7,135 bases of DNA from an uncultured Clostridia bacterium (GCA_944338265.1 CALVLO010000078.1:1-7135), one strand, 5' to 3'; positions 1-5,914 are shown, numbered from the stretch's first letter. Notes: generated from the letters alone by a model not told the origin. Made by a program: numbers and translations.

Positions 1-1077
1 GATCATGCCCTCGTCGATGAGGTCGCACGCGATCTTGATCGCCGCCGCAGCCGTGCGCTTGCCGTTACGCGTCTGCAGCATATAGAGCTTTTCGTTCTCG
101 ACGGTGAACTCCATATCCTGCATATCGCGGTAGTGATTTTCAAGGATCTTGCAGACTTCCTGGAACTGCTTGTACACTTCGGGGAAGACTTCCGCCATCT
201 TGGAGATGGGCATAGGCGTACGGACGCCCGCGACGACGTCTTCGCCCTGCGCGTTGGTGAGGAACTCGCCCATGAGCCCCTTCTCGCCCGTTGCGGGGTT
301 ACGCGTGAAGGCAACGCCCGTGCCGCAGTTGTCGCCCATGTTGCCGAACGCCATCATCTGCACGTTGACCGCGGTACCCCAGCTGTAAGGGATGTCGTGA
401 TCCATACGGTAGACGTTCGCGCGGGGGTTGTCCCACGAACGGAAAACCGCCTTGATCGCCTCGAAGAGCTGCTCTTTGGGATCGGAGGGGAAGTCTTTGC
501 CGAGCTGCTTTTTATACTCCTTCTTGAACTGCTCGGCGAGCTTTTTAAGGTCGTCTGCGGTGAGATCGACGTCCTGCGTGACGCCCTTCTTTTCCTTCAT
601 CTCGTCGATGAGCTTTTCGAAATATTTCTTGCCGACTTCCATAACGACGTCGGAGAACATCTGGATAAATCTTCTGTAGCAGTCATACGCCCAGCGGGGG
701 TTGCCCGACTTCTTTGCGAGCGTCTCGACGACTTCCTCGTTGAGCCCGAGGTTGAGGATGGTATCCATCATGCCGGGCATGGAAGCGCGCGCACCCGAAC
801 GGACGGAGACGAGGAGCGGGTTCTCCTTATCGCCGAACTTCTTGCCGCAGATCTTTTCCATCTTCTCGATGTACTCCATGATCTCCGCCTGGATATCGGG
901 ATTGATCTGGCGGCCGTCCTCATAATACTGCGTGCAAGCCTCCGTCGAGATCGTGAACCCCTGCGGAACGGGCAAGCCGATGTTCGTCATCTCGGCGAGG
1001 TTGGCGCCCTTGCCGCCAAGGAGCTCTCTCATCTTTGCGTTGCCTTCGGAAAAAAGGTAACAATACTTCTTTGCCAT
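1..1077 (-). CDS. ppdK: Pyruvate, phosphate dikinase, N-terminal part (gene continues past the left edge)
   Basis: Cytoplasmic enzyme interconverting pyruvate + ATP + Pi and phosphoenolpyruvate + AMP + PPi; in anaerobic Firmicutes it often works in glycolysis or PEP regeneration. Reading from 1077 leftwards gives 359 codons with no stop. The N-terminus MAKKYCYLFSEGNAKM is followed by LLGGKGANLAEM (residues 19-30, the ATP-grasp start with Lys23), PVPQGFTIST (37-45), SVRSGARASMPGMMDTILNLG (91-111), GNMGDNCGTGVAFTRNPATG (245-264), MEFT (322-325) and the family signature LYMLQTRNGKRTAAAA (331-346). This covers essentially the whole nucleotide-binding domain. The swivelling phosphohistidine domain and the C-terminal PEP/pyruvate barrel of this family (about 870-880 residues in total) must lie left of the window. 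Two in-frame ATGs compete, at 1086 and 1077. I chose 1077 because MAKK matches the family N-terminus, but the ribosome binding site is compatible with a start at either. Identification is close to certain. Confidence 0.97.
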   Translation of the reverse strand, partial: MAKKYCYLFSEGNAKMRELLGGKGANLAEMTNIGLPVPQGFTISTEACTQYYEDGRQINPDIQAEIMEYIEKMEKICGKKFGDKENPLLVSVRSGARASMPGMMDTILNLGLNEEVVETLAKKSGNPRWAYDCYRRFIQMFSDVVMEVGKKYFEKLIDEMKEKKGVTQDVDLTADDLKKLAEQFKKEYKKQLGKDFPSDPKEQLFEAIKAVFRSWDNPRANVYRMDHDIPYSWGTAVNVQMMAFGNMGDNCGTGVAFTRNPATGEKGLMGEFLTNAQGEDVVAGVRTPMPISKMAEVFPEVYKQFQEVCKILENHYRDMQDMEFTVENEKLYMLQTRNGKRTAAAAIKIACDLIDEGMI

Positions 1078-1094
1078 TGAATTCATTTCCTCCT
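1075..1094 (-). promoter_or_regulatory. ppdK ribosome binding site with two candidate ATG starts
   Basis: A perfect AGGAGG reads on the minus strand from 1094 to 1089. The first ATG (1086-1084) follows after only 2 nt, which is too close. The in-frame ATG at 1077-1075 is 11 nt away, slightly long but workable. The two starts differ by three residues (MNS before MAKK). Confidence 0.75.
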
Positions 1095-1119
1095 GATAAA
1101 ATTCAAATATCCGTTTTTC

Positions 1120-1148
1120 ATTTTACAACATTCCGCAGAAAATTTCAA
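1120..1148 (-). promoter_or_regulatory. Sigma-A type promoter of ppdK
   Basis: On the minus strand TTGAAA (1148-1143) and TAAAAT (1125-1120) are separated by exactly 17 nt. Each box is one base from consensus. The predicted transcript start near 1113 gives a short leader of about 35 nt before the AGGAGG-driven start of ppdK. The element sits in an AT-rich island in otherwise GC-rich DNA. Confidence 0.8.
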
Positions 1149-1189
1149 GCCTTTGGCGGAAAATTTTTCGATAAAGTGCGCCGAATTGC

Positions 1190-1223
1190 AAAAAAACGCG
1201 CCGCAGCCGATTACGGCGGCGCG
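1190..1223 (-). terminator. Intrinsic-terminator-like hairpin facing left, upstream of the ppdK promoter
   Basis: Read on the minus strand, an 8-bp perfect GC stem (1223-1216 with 1204-1197; arms CGCGCCGC and GCGGCGCG) closes an 11-nt loop and is followed directly by seven T residues (1196-1190). On the plus strand the same stem has no T tract, so it is directional. No minus-strand gene ends just upstream of it: the neighbour on that side is the plus-strand amidohydrolase. It may stop antisense transcription from running into ppdK; see findings. Confidence 0.6.
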
Positions 1224-1243
1224 GAAGCGGCAATACTCCCCCC

Positions 1244-2686
1244 GTGAAAACACTGTATCGCAACTGCACCCTGCCCCTTTCCGGAGAGGACCTGTTTTGC
1301 GTGGAAGATGGCAAATTCGCCCCCTGCACGCCGCCCTATGGCGCCGTATGCGACTTGCAGGGCGCATGCGTGCTGCCCGCCTTTTTGGATGCGCACTCCC
1401 ACCTGCTCGCGTATGCGCTCTCCCTCTTGCAGGCGGATGGCGCCGCCTGCCGCACCGCAGCGGACTATGCCGCCCTCGTACAGACCTTTGCCGCGGCGCA
1501 CGGGCTCAGCGAAAATGCGCCCGTCACCTGCAAAAACGCCGACCTCTTCCCGCCCGCGGAGGAGCTCGACGCCATCCCGCGCCCCATCCACTTACAGGCG
1601 CGCTCGGGGCACGCGGGCATGTTCAACGCGGCGGCGCGGCGCCTGTTCGGCATTCAAAAGGCGGGCATATTGGAGGAAACGGACTACCTCACGGCGACAA
1701 AGCGGGTACCCATGCCCGAGGGCAAGGCGCTGCGCGCCGCCTTTTGCACGGCGCAAGAGAACTATTTTGTCGGCGGCATGACGCTCGCGCAGGAGGGGTA
1801 TCTCTCCGAGGAAATGTTCCCCCTCTACCGCGCGCTGTGCGATGAAGGCGCGCTCCGCATAGACGTTGCCGCCTATCCCGCACCGAGCAGCTACGACGAG
1901 GCGCTCCGCCTCTTCCCGCCGCGGCAAAGCCGCCTCTTCATCGGCGGTATGAAGATCTTTTTGGACGGCTCCCCCCAGCAAAAGACCGCGCTGCTCCGCG
2001 CCCCCTACACGGGCGGCGGTTACGGCACCGCGACGATGACGGAGGCAGAGGTGCGCGAAGCCTGCCGTTTTGCAGCCGCCCGCGGCGCACAGCTGCTTGC
2101 ACACTGCAACGGCGACGGCGCCATCGCCCGCTTTTTGCATGCGCTCGGGCAGCTCTCCCCCGCCGCCCGCAACCGCATCCGCCCCGTCGTCATTCACGCG
2201 CAGATCATGGGAGAGGATCTTTTAGACCGCGCCGCGGAGCTCGGCGTCTTCCTCTCCTTTTTCCCCGCACATATCCGCTATTGGGGAGACGTGCACCGCA
2301 AACAACTCGGAAGGCAGCGTGCCGGGCGCATTTCGCCCGCGCGGAGCGCCCTCCTGCGGGGCATCCCCTTTACGCTGCATCAGGACAGCCCCGTCTGCAA
2401 GCCCGCGCCCCTTGAAGCGGCGGCGTGCGCAGTCTCTCGGACGACGGCGGACGGCACGCAGTTCCGCGGGCAGGAGATCGGCGTGCGGGAGGCGCTCCTT
2501 GCGCTCACCCGAAACGCCGCGCGGCAGTACGGCTTTGCCGACCGCGGGCGCATTGCGGAGGGCATGCGGGCGGACTTTCTTGTATGCGACCGCGATCCCC
2601 TTTCCCTTCCGCCGAAGCAATTGGAACAAACCCGCATCCTCACCGTGTACCGCGCGGGAGAGTGCGTCTTCACAAAAACGCCGTAA
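1244..2686 (+). CDS. Amidohydrolase family 3 (YtcJ-like) metal-dependent hydrolase
   Basis: A 480-residue cytoplasmic amidohydrolase of the YtcJ / N-substituted formamide deformylase type. Substrates in this family vary, and none can be assigned here. Seen: the short N-terminal beta strand with VEDGKF (20-25), the metal-binding LPAFLDAHSHL (44-54, His51/His53), GGMKIFLDGS (234-243; Lys237 is the likely metal-bridging lysine), AHCNGDGAI (286-294, His287), VVIHAQ (315-320, His318) and FTLHQDSPV (376-384; Asp381 is the likely catalytic acid). The C-terminal NAARQYGF...GRIAEGMRADFLVCDRDP (424-451) returns to the beta-sandwich typical of amidohydrolases. It is somewhat shorter than the usual 520-550 residues, so some inter-motif segments are reduced. 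The start is a GTG with no recognisable ribosome binding site; it is chosen because it begins the usual MKTL-type strand. Divergent from ppdK and overlapping the convergent CmpB-like gene by 17 bp. Fold assignment is firm; substrate unknown. Confidence 0.9.
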   Translation: MKTLYRNCTLPLSGEDLFCVEDGKFAPCTPPYGAVCDLQGACVLPAFLDAHSHLLAYALSLLQADGAACRTAADYAALVQTFAAAHGLSENAPVTCKNADLFPPAEELDAIPRPIHLQARSGHAGMFNAAARRLFGIQKAGILEETDYLTATKRVPMPEGKALRAAFCTAQENYFVGGMTLAQEGYLSEEMFPLYRALCDEGALRIDVAAYPAPSSYDEALRLFPPRQSRLFIGGMKIFLDGSPQQKTALLRAPYTGGGYGTATMTEAEVREACRFAAARGAQLLAHCNGDGAIARFLHALGQLSPAARNRIRPVVIHAQIMGEDLLDRAAELGVFLSFFPAHIRYWGDVHRKQLGRQRAGRISPARSALLRGIPFTLHQDSPVCKPAPLEAAACAVSRTTADGTQFRGQEIGVREALLALTRNAARQYGFADRGRIAEGMRADFLVCDRDPLSLPPKQLEQTRILTVYRAGECVFTKTP

Positions 2687-3242
2687 GGAAAAAATCGGCG
2701 GCAAGCATAACTGCAAGCACGGCGCTAACATACCCCACCCAACGCCGCGGCGCGAGCAGGCGCTCGAGCGGGAACCACACCGCTTGCAGCGCGACGGGGA
2801 TGAGAAAGCCCCATCCCACGCTCGCGGGAAGGCAGATATAACCGAGCAGATTGTATTGGCAGTAGGAATACAGCCACAGCCGCTCGCCGAAGGCGTGCTC
2901 GAACAAGAGCCCCGTCGCAAGCTCCGCCGCCGAAGCGATGAGCGCCACAAGCAGAGCGTATCCGAGAAAAAAGAGTGCATTCCACGGATAGGCGAGCCCG
3001 CGGCGGAAGGGCTCGCCGAGCAGCGCGCGAATGGCAAGCAGAGAAAAACCGTAGATGGGACAAAACGGCAGCGTGAGAAAGCCGCGCGGCTCATTCACGC
3101 CGTAGGCGATAAAAAACCAAAACTTTTCCAATCCCCAACCGAGAAAGGAGAAGAGGAAAAAGAGAAACGCGGCGGCGCGCACCCTGCCGCCGCGCGCCGC
3201 AGAAGAAATGCCCATGCCGACAGTCTGTCCCGCCCCGCGCAC
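2670..3242 (-). CDS. CmpB-like multi-pass membrane protein ('putative ABC transporter permease' family, PF06541 type)
   Basis: A 190-residue integral membrane protein with about five hydrophobic segments (roughly residues 22-45, 58-75, 87-108, 135-157 and 168-189). Family-like motifs are GWGLEKFW (35-42), RGFLTLPFCPIYGF (53-66), AELATGLLFEHAFGERLWLYS (106-126) and NLLGYICLPASVGWGF (131-146). These match the pattern seen in Firmicutes proteins annotated as putative ABC transporter permease, the CmpB-like family. The molecular role is not established and no ATPase or binding protein is adjacent, so transporter function should not be assumed. The start is uncertain: a GTG at 3242, an ATG at 3215 and a GTG at 3182 are all in frame and none has a good ribosome binding site. 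All retain the first membrane segment; the ATG at 3215 is an equally reasonable choice. The 3' end overlaps the amidohydrolase coding end by 17 bp, and no terminator is seen beyond the stop. Confidence 0.8.
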   Translation of the reverse strand: MRGAGQTVGMGISSAARGGRVRAAAFLFFLFSFLGWGLEKFWFFIAYGVNEPRGFLTLPFCPIYGFSLLAIRALLGEPFRRGLAYPWNALFFLGYALLVALIASAAELATGLLFEHAFGERLWLYSYCQYNLLGYICLPASVGWGFLIPVALQAVWFPLERLLAPRRWVGYVSAVLAVMLAADFFLTAFL

Positions 3243-3257
3243 TTTTACGCGGACAAT

Positions 3258-3273
3258 GCGGCAGATCTGCCGC
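3258..3273. repeat. Perfect 16-bp palindrome upstream of the CmpB-like gene
   Basis: GCGGCAGATCTGCCGC is a perfect inverted repeat with no spacer. It lies 16 nt upstream of the GTG at 3242, within the predicted leader of the minus-strand transcript and upstream of the SecB-like gene's promoter (-35 at 3313). No T tract follows on either strand, so it is not a terminator. It could be an operator or a leader hairpin; which one cannot be told from sequence alone. Confidence 0.5.
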
Positions 3274-3312
3274 CGATGGCGTTAAAATCCAAAATGCAGC
3301 CGCGGGAAAGCA

Positions 3313-3341
3313 TTGACATTTTCGGCGCGGGGTGGTAAAAT
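3313..3341 (+). promoter_or_regulatory. Strong sigma-A promoter of the SecB-like gene
   Basis: A perfect -35 TTGACA (3313-3318), a 17-nt spacer and a -10 TAAAAT (3336-3341) preceded by an extended -10 TGG (3333-3335). The predicted transcript start is near 3348, leaving a leader of about 27 nt that contains GAGG (3364-3367), 7 nt before the ATG. This is the best-looking promoter in the window. Confidence 0.85.
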
Positions 3342-3343
3342 GA

Positions 3344-3352
3344 ATTATACCA
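3344..3352 (-). promoter_or_regulatory. Candidate extended -10 promoter facing the CmpB-like gene
   Basis: On the minus strand TGG (3352-3350) precedes a perfect TATAAT (3349-3344). No good -35 lies at the right distance: the best 17-nt-spaced hexamer is TTCTAC, so it would rely on the extended -10. Transcription would begin near 3337 and leave a leader of about 95-120 nt before the CmpB-like start. It faces and overlaps the plus-strand promoter at 3313-3341. Confidence 0.45.
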
Positions 3353-3374
3353 AAAAATCATCCGAGGTAGAAAA

Positions 3375-3824
3375 ATGATCGAATATTCTTTGAAAGCTTT
3401 GACTGCGGACGAGCTCTCGTTCAAAGTCAACCCCGTGAAGGCGACGCCCGATACCAAATTCGAGATCAAGCCCCTCTTCTCCCGTCAGATCCGCCATGTG
3501 ACGGAAAACCCCAAGATCAACATTGTTGTATTGGAGTGCAAGATCGAGAGCACGGAGGAATCCCCCAAGCCCTTCAACCTTCTGGCGCGCTTTGTGGGCG
3601 TGTTTGAAGTGCAGAACATGGAGACGGAAGAGGACAAGCGCATCTTCGCGATCAACGCGACGGAGACCATCTTCCCCTATCTTCGGGCGGCGGTGACCAA
3701 TCTGACGGCGGATGCGCTCGTCAACCCGCTCACGCTCCCCGTCGTTTCGGGCGCGACCATCTTCCCCGATGACCGCGGCGCGAACAAGTACACGCTCAAC
3801 TTCGATCCCAAAGTCGTCAACTAA
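3375..3824 (+). CDS. SecB-like protein-export chaperone family protein
   Basis: A 149-residue acidic cytoplasmic protein. The middle and C-terminal parts follow the SecB pattern: beta strands at KINIVVLECKIEST (47-60) and FNLLARFVGVFEVQ (67-80), then ATETIFPYLRAAVTNLTADALVNPLTLPVV (95-124), corresponding to the SecB 'lFPYaRe.i..lv..g.fP.l.L.Pv' segment that starts the long helix. SecB holds secreted precursors unfolded and, in proteobacteria, hands them to SecA. Length fits the family (about 140-170). Distant SecB-like proteins of Gram-positives also include toxin-antitoxin chaperones and DUF1149-type proteins, so a true export role is inferred only. No toxin or antitoxin gene is adjacent. 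It has its own strong promoter, a GAGG ribosome binding site 7 nt from the ATG and a terminator just downstream, so it is probably a well-expressed single-gene unit. Confidence 0.8.
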   Translation: MIEYSLKALTADELSFKVNPVKATPDTKFEIKPLFSRQIRHVTENPKINIVVLECKIESTEESPKPFNLLARFVGVFEVQNMETEEDKRIFAINATETIFPYLRAAVTNLTADALVNPLTLPVVSGATIFPDDRGANKYTLNFDPKVVN

Positions 3825-3839
3825 AACAACGGCAAAAGT

Positions 3840-3869
3840 GCCGCCCGCGTGCAATTGCACGCGGGCGGC
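3840..3869. terminator. Bidirectional intrinsic terminator between the SecB-like and hydrolase genes
   Basis: A perfect 30-bp inverted repeat with 9-nt arms GCCGCCCGC and GCGGGCGGC and a CAATTG centre; about 12-13 bp can pair around a small loop. On the plus strand a T-rich run follows (3870-3888), ending in five Ts. On the minus strand ACTTTTGCC and a later TTTT follow. It begins 16 nt after the SecB-like stop and 6 nt past the hydrolase stop, so it can serve both convergent genes. Confidence 0.85.
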
Positions 3870-3874
3870 TCTCT

Positions 3875-4798
3875 TTATTCCTCTTTTTCCTGCACGTCCC
3901 CTGCGCCGCAATGCGCCTCGAAAAAGGCGAGGACCTTCTTCCACCTCTCATCGCGCCCCGCCGCCTCGTTCAAAAACTCGTGGCGCGAACCCTCGAAGAG
4001 TTTCAGCGAAACGCTGCGCATTCCTGCCTTTTGCGTGTAAAAACGATACAGTTTCTTGACTCCCTTGCCCATGCCGCCGACGGGATCTTCCGCGCCCGAG
4101 ACGATGAAAACGGGCAGATCTTTTTTCAGCCCCGCAATATACGCCTTGGTGTACAGCCGCCTGAGCCCGCGGAAGAAATCGGCGTAAAATTGATGCGAAC
4201 AGGTGAAGCCGCACAGCGGATCGGCATGGTAGCGGGCATTGTTCTCCGCATCGGCGCTCAGCCATTCGCCGTCTTCAAACTTCTTGGCATATGCGCCGAA
4301 GGAGAGTTTCTCGATGAACCGCGCGGGCTTTTTTCTTCCGCAAAACGCCTTGCCGAGCGCGGCGACGGCGGAGCCGAGGTACACTTCGAGATCCTTTTTA
4401 TAGCTGCTCCCCGCGATCACCGCGCCCGCGAGCTTCTCGCCGTATCTGCCGAGATAGCTCTGCGTGAGGAAGGAGCCGTAAGAGAAGCCGAAGAGAAAGC
4501 ATGGCAGCGACGGATATTTTTCGCGGAGCGCATCGGTAACGGCAGCCTCGTCGCGGACGGTATCCGAAAACATATCGCCCGCACACCACCCGAGGGTGGA
4601 GGGATCGGTCTTGCCGTGCCCGCGGTGATCATCCGCCGCGACGATAAAGCCGTGCTCGTTCAGATAGCGCGCGAATGCCTCGTAGCGGGCGGCATGCTCC
4701 GTCATGCCGTGCACGATCTGCACCACGCCGCGCGGCGAAGGCGCCTCCTCCCACAAATGGACGTAAATTTGTTTTCCGTCCCAACTTTTCAGTTCCAT
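3875..4798 (-). CDS. Alpha/beta hydrolase, monoacylglycerol lipase / lysophospholipase type (Hydrolase_4)
   Basis: A 307-residue serine hydrolase without a signal peptide, probably cytoplasmic. Motifs: VVQIVHGMTEH (25-35, oxyanion-hole region), DDHRGHGKT (56-64), nucleophile elbow FGFSYGS (103-109, Ser106), VSGAEDPVGG (233-242, Asp238) and EGSRHEFLNE (269-278, His273), giving a complete Ser-Asp-His triad in the usual order. The RHE.LNE ending is typical of the lysophospholipase / monoacylglycerol lipase family, which cleaves acyl chains from glycerides or lysophospholipids; the actual substrate is unknown. The ATG at 4798 is chosen over an open frame reaching 4912 because AGGAGG (4809-4804) sits 5 nt upstream of it and the promoter overlaps the longer version. 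Single gene, ending at the shared terminator and divergent from the NlpC/P60 lipoprotein. Confidence 0.93.
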   Translation of the reverse strand: MELKSWDGKQIYVHLWEEAPSPRGVVQIVHGMTEHAARYEAFARYLNEHGFIVAADDHRGHGKTDPSTLGWCAGDMFSDTVRDEAAVTDALREKYPSLPCFLFGFSYGSFLTQSYLGRYGEKLAGAVIAGSSYKKDLEVYLGSAVAALGKAFCGRKKPARFIEKLSFGAYAKKFEDGEWLSADAENNARYHADPLCGFTCSHQFYADFFRGLRRLYTKAYIAGLKKDLPVFIVSGAEDPVGGMGKGVKKLYRFYTQKAGMRSVSLKLFEGSRHEFLNEAAGRDERWKKVLAFFEAHCGAGDVQEKEE

Positions 4799-4831
4799 AG
4801 ATGCCTCCTCGCCGCCCCTGCGGCGCGTTTT

Positions 4832-4860
4832 ATTATACCACGGCGTGCGGCGTTCGTCAA
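4832..4860 (-). promoter_or_regulatory. Promoter of the alpha/beta hydrolase gene
   Basis: On the minus strand TTGACG (4860-4855), a 17-nt spacer and a perfect TATAAT (4837-4832) with an extended -10 TGG (4840-4838). The predicted start near 4825 gives a leader of about 27 nt containing GAGGAGG ahead of the ATG at 4798. Confidence 0.85.
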
Positions 4861-4906
4861 TCCCTGAATTTCCCTCCGCTGCCAAATGCTCACCTGTATG
4901 ATTTTC

Positions 4907-4936
4907 TTGCAAGCGGAAGGACGGAACTGATACAAT
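4907..4936 (+). promoter_or_regulatory. Promoter of the NlpC/P60 lipoprotein gene
   Basis: TTGCAA (4907-4912), an 18-nt spacer and TACAAT (4931-4936) preceded by an extended -10 TGA (4928-4930). The predicted start near 4943 leaves a leader of about 28 nt with GGAAGG (4957-4962), 8 nt before the ATG. It is back-to-back with the hydrolase promoter, with 46 nt between the two -35 boxes. Confidence 0.7.
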
Positions 4937-4970
4937 ACGGGCAGAAATTCACAAAAGGAAGGTAACACCC

Positions 4971-5882
4971 ATGAAGAGACATCTCTTTTCCTCCGCCGCC
5001 TGCGCGCTCGCGCTGCTTCTCGGTACCCTGCCCGTGATGGCGGCATGCGGCAGCGGCGAGACCGCCGTCACCCCCGAACAGCCCGTACCCGAGCAGCCCG
5101 TGCTCCCCGAAGTGCCCGAGATGCCGGAGATGCCCGAAATCCCGGAAGAAGAAATCCCCGAAGCGCCCGAAGAGGACGTACCCGCAGAGGAAGTGCCCGC
5201 TCCCGAACCCGAACCGACGCCCGAACCCGCCCCGCCGCAGCCTGCCAAGGCGACGTATGTGCGCGTGCATACAAACGGGCTCAACGTGCGCAGGGGCGCG
5301 GGCACGGGATATGCTTCGCTCGGACAGGTGGAAAGCGGCGACATGCTGCACCTTGAAAGGAAGACGGGCGATTGGTACGAGACGCGCTACCGCGGCACGA
5401 CCGCCTATGTGAGCGCCAAGTCGGCATATACCTCCGTTGCCACCCTGCCCAAGGCGGACGATGCGATCGAGCGCGTCATCGACGAGGGGCTCAAACTCCT
5501 CGGCGTGCCCTATGTGTACGGCGCGGTGCGCCTGCACGACGGCAAGGGGCACTTTCTGAAAAACTTTACGACGAGCGCCTTCGACTGCTCATCGCTCATG
5601 CAATATATCTTTTACAAGGGCGCGGGGATCTTGCTCGACGTGACCACCCGCACGCAGGTGAAACAGGGCACGCCCGTCACATGGGCAAATATCAAGCGGG
5701 GCGATCTGCTCTTTTACACCAACGCGCAGCGCTACAACAAGACGGGTGTGGAGCGCATCGGGCATGTGGCGCTCTACCTCGGCGAGAATTATATCCTGCA
5801 CACGGCAAGCGACTATGCCGTCATCGAACAGATGTCCGCCACGCGGCAAAAGTACTTTGTAACGGCGCGGCGCGTGCTCTGA
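4971..5882 (+). CDS. Lipoprotein with SH3b and NlpC/P60 peptidoglycan hydrolase domains
   Basis: A 303-residue exported cell-wall enzyme. Residues 1-25 form a signal peptide (MKRH, a hydrophobic core, then PVMAAC). Cys26 fits a permissive lipobox, so membrane anchoring is likely. Residues about 33-92 are a low-complexity Pro/Glu linker of PE, VPE and MPE repeats. Residues 94-155 are a bacterial SH3 domain (GLNVRRGAGTGYASLGQV at 103-120; GDWYETRYRGTTAYVS at 133-148). Residues about 163-290 are NlpC/P60: LLGVPYVYG (176-184), FDCSSLMQYIF (204-214, nucleophile Cys206), KRGDLLFYT (242-250), IGHVALYLG (263-271, His265) and ILHTAS (275-280, His277 in the third polar position). The family cleaves peptide stems, typically gamma-D-Glu-diaminopimelate bonds. 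An insertion (about 186-203) lies between the YVYG motif and the catalytic Cys, and the usual YxGG is YGA. Own promoter and good ribosome binding site. Confidence 0.93.
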   Translation: MKRHLFSSAACALALLLGTLPVMAACGSGETAVTPEQPVPEQPVLPEVPEMPEMPEIPEEEIPEAPEEDVPAEEVPAPEPEPTPEPAPPQPAKATYVRVHTNGLNVRRGAGTGYASLGQVESGDMLHLERKTGDWYETRYRGTTAYVSAKSAYTSVATLPKADDAIERVIDEGLKLLGVPYVYGAVRLHDGKGHFLKNFTTSAFDCSSLMQYIFYKGAGILLDVTTRTQVKQGTPVTWANIKRGDLLFYTNAQRYNKTGVERIGHVALYLGENYILHTASDYAVIEQMSATRQKYFVTARRVL

Positions 5883-5885
5883 GCG

Positions 5886-5914
5886 TTGCATTTTGCAGGA
5901 AGACGTGCTATAAT
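5886..5914 (+). promoter_or_regulatory. Promoter placing the transcript start on the PHP gene's ATG
   Basis: TTGCAT (5886-5891), a 17-nt spacer and a perfect TATAAT (5909-5914) preceded by an extended -10 TGC (5906-5908). With the last base of the -10 at position -7, +1 falls at 5921, the A of the ATG. It starts 4 nt after the upstream stop codon. Confidence 0.75.

Noticed and set aside
133..1080. A 315-codon plus-strand open frame
   Set aside because: It is antisense to ppdK, whose minus-strand product is unmistakable. The apparent protein is the shadow of high-GC codon use.
2319..3338. A 339-codon plus-strand open frame rich in Arg, Ala and Pro
   Set aside because: It overlaps the 3' part of the amidohydrolase and all of the CmpB-like gene in other frames, has low-complexity composition and shows no family motif.
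3911..4867. A 318-codon plus-strand open frame
   Set aside because: It is antisense to the alpha/beta hydrolase with its complete catalytic triad, and has no ribosome binding site or recognisable motif.
4799..4912. A 38-residue N-terminal extension of the alpha/beta hydrolase
   Set aside because: The extension runs through the predicted promoter and leader, is highly basic and unlike the family N-terminus. AGGAGG supports the ATG at 4798.
4799..4970. Possible riboswitch or structured leader between the divergent hydrolase and lipoprotein genes
   Set aside because: After the two promoters and short leaders are accounted for, only about 46 bp remain between the -35 boxes, with no conserved hairpin pattern.
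5061..5246. Short repeated DNA units suggestive of a repeat array
   Set aside because: The units are irregular, have no spacers and are in frame with the Pro/Glu linker, so they are coding repeats and not a CRISPR array.
4890..5552. A 220-codon minus-strand open frame opposite the lipoprotein gene, with Gly/Phe-rich repeats
   Set aside because: The repeats mirror the Pro/Glu linker codons of the real plus-strand gene; the frame lacks a start context.
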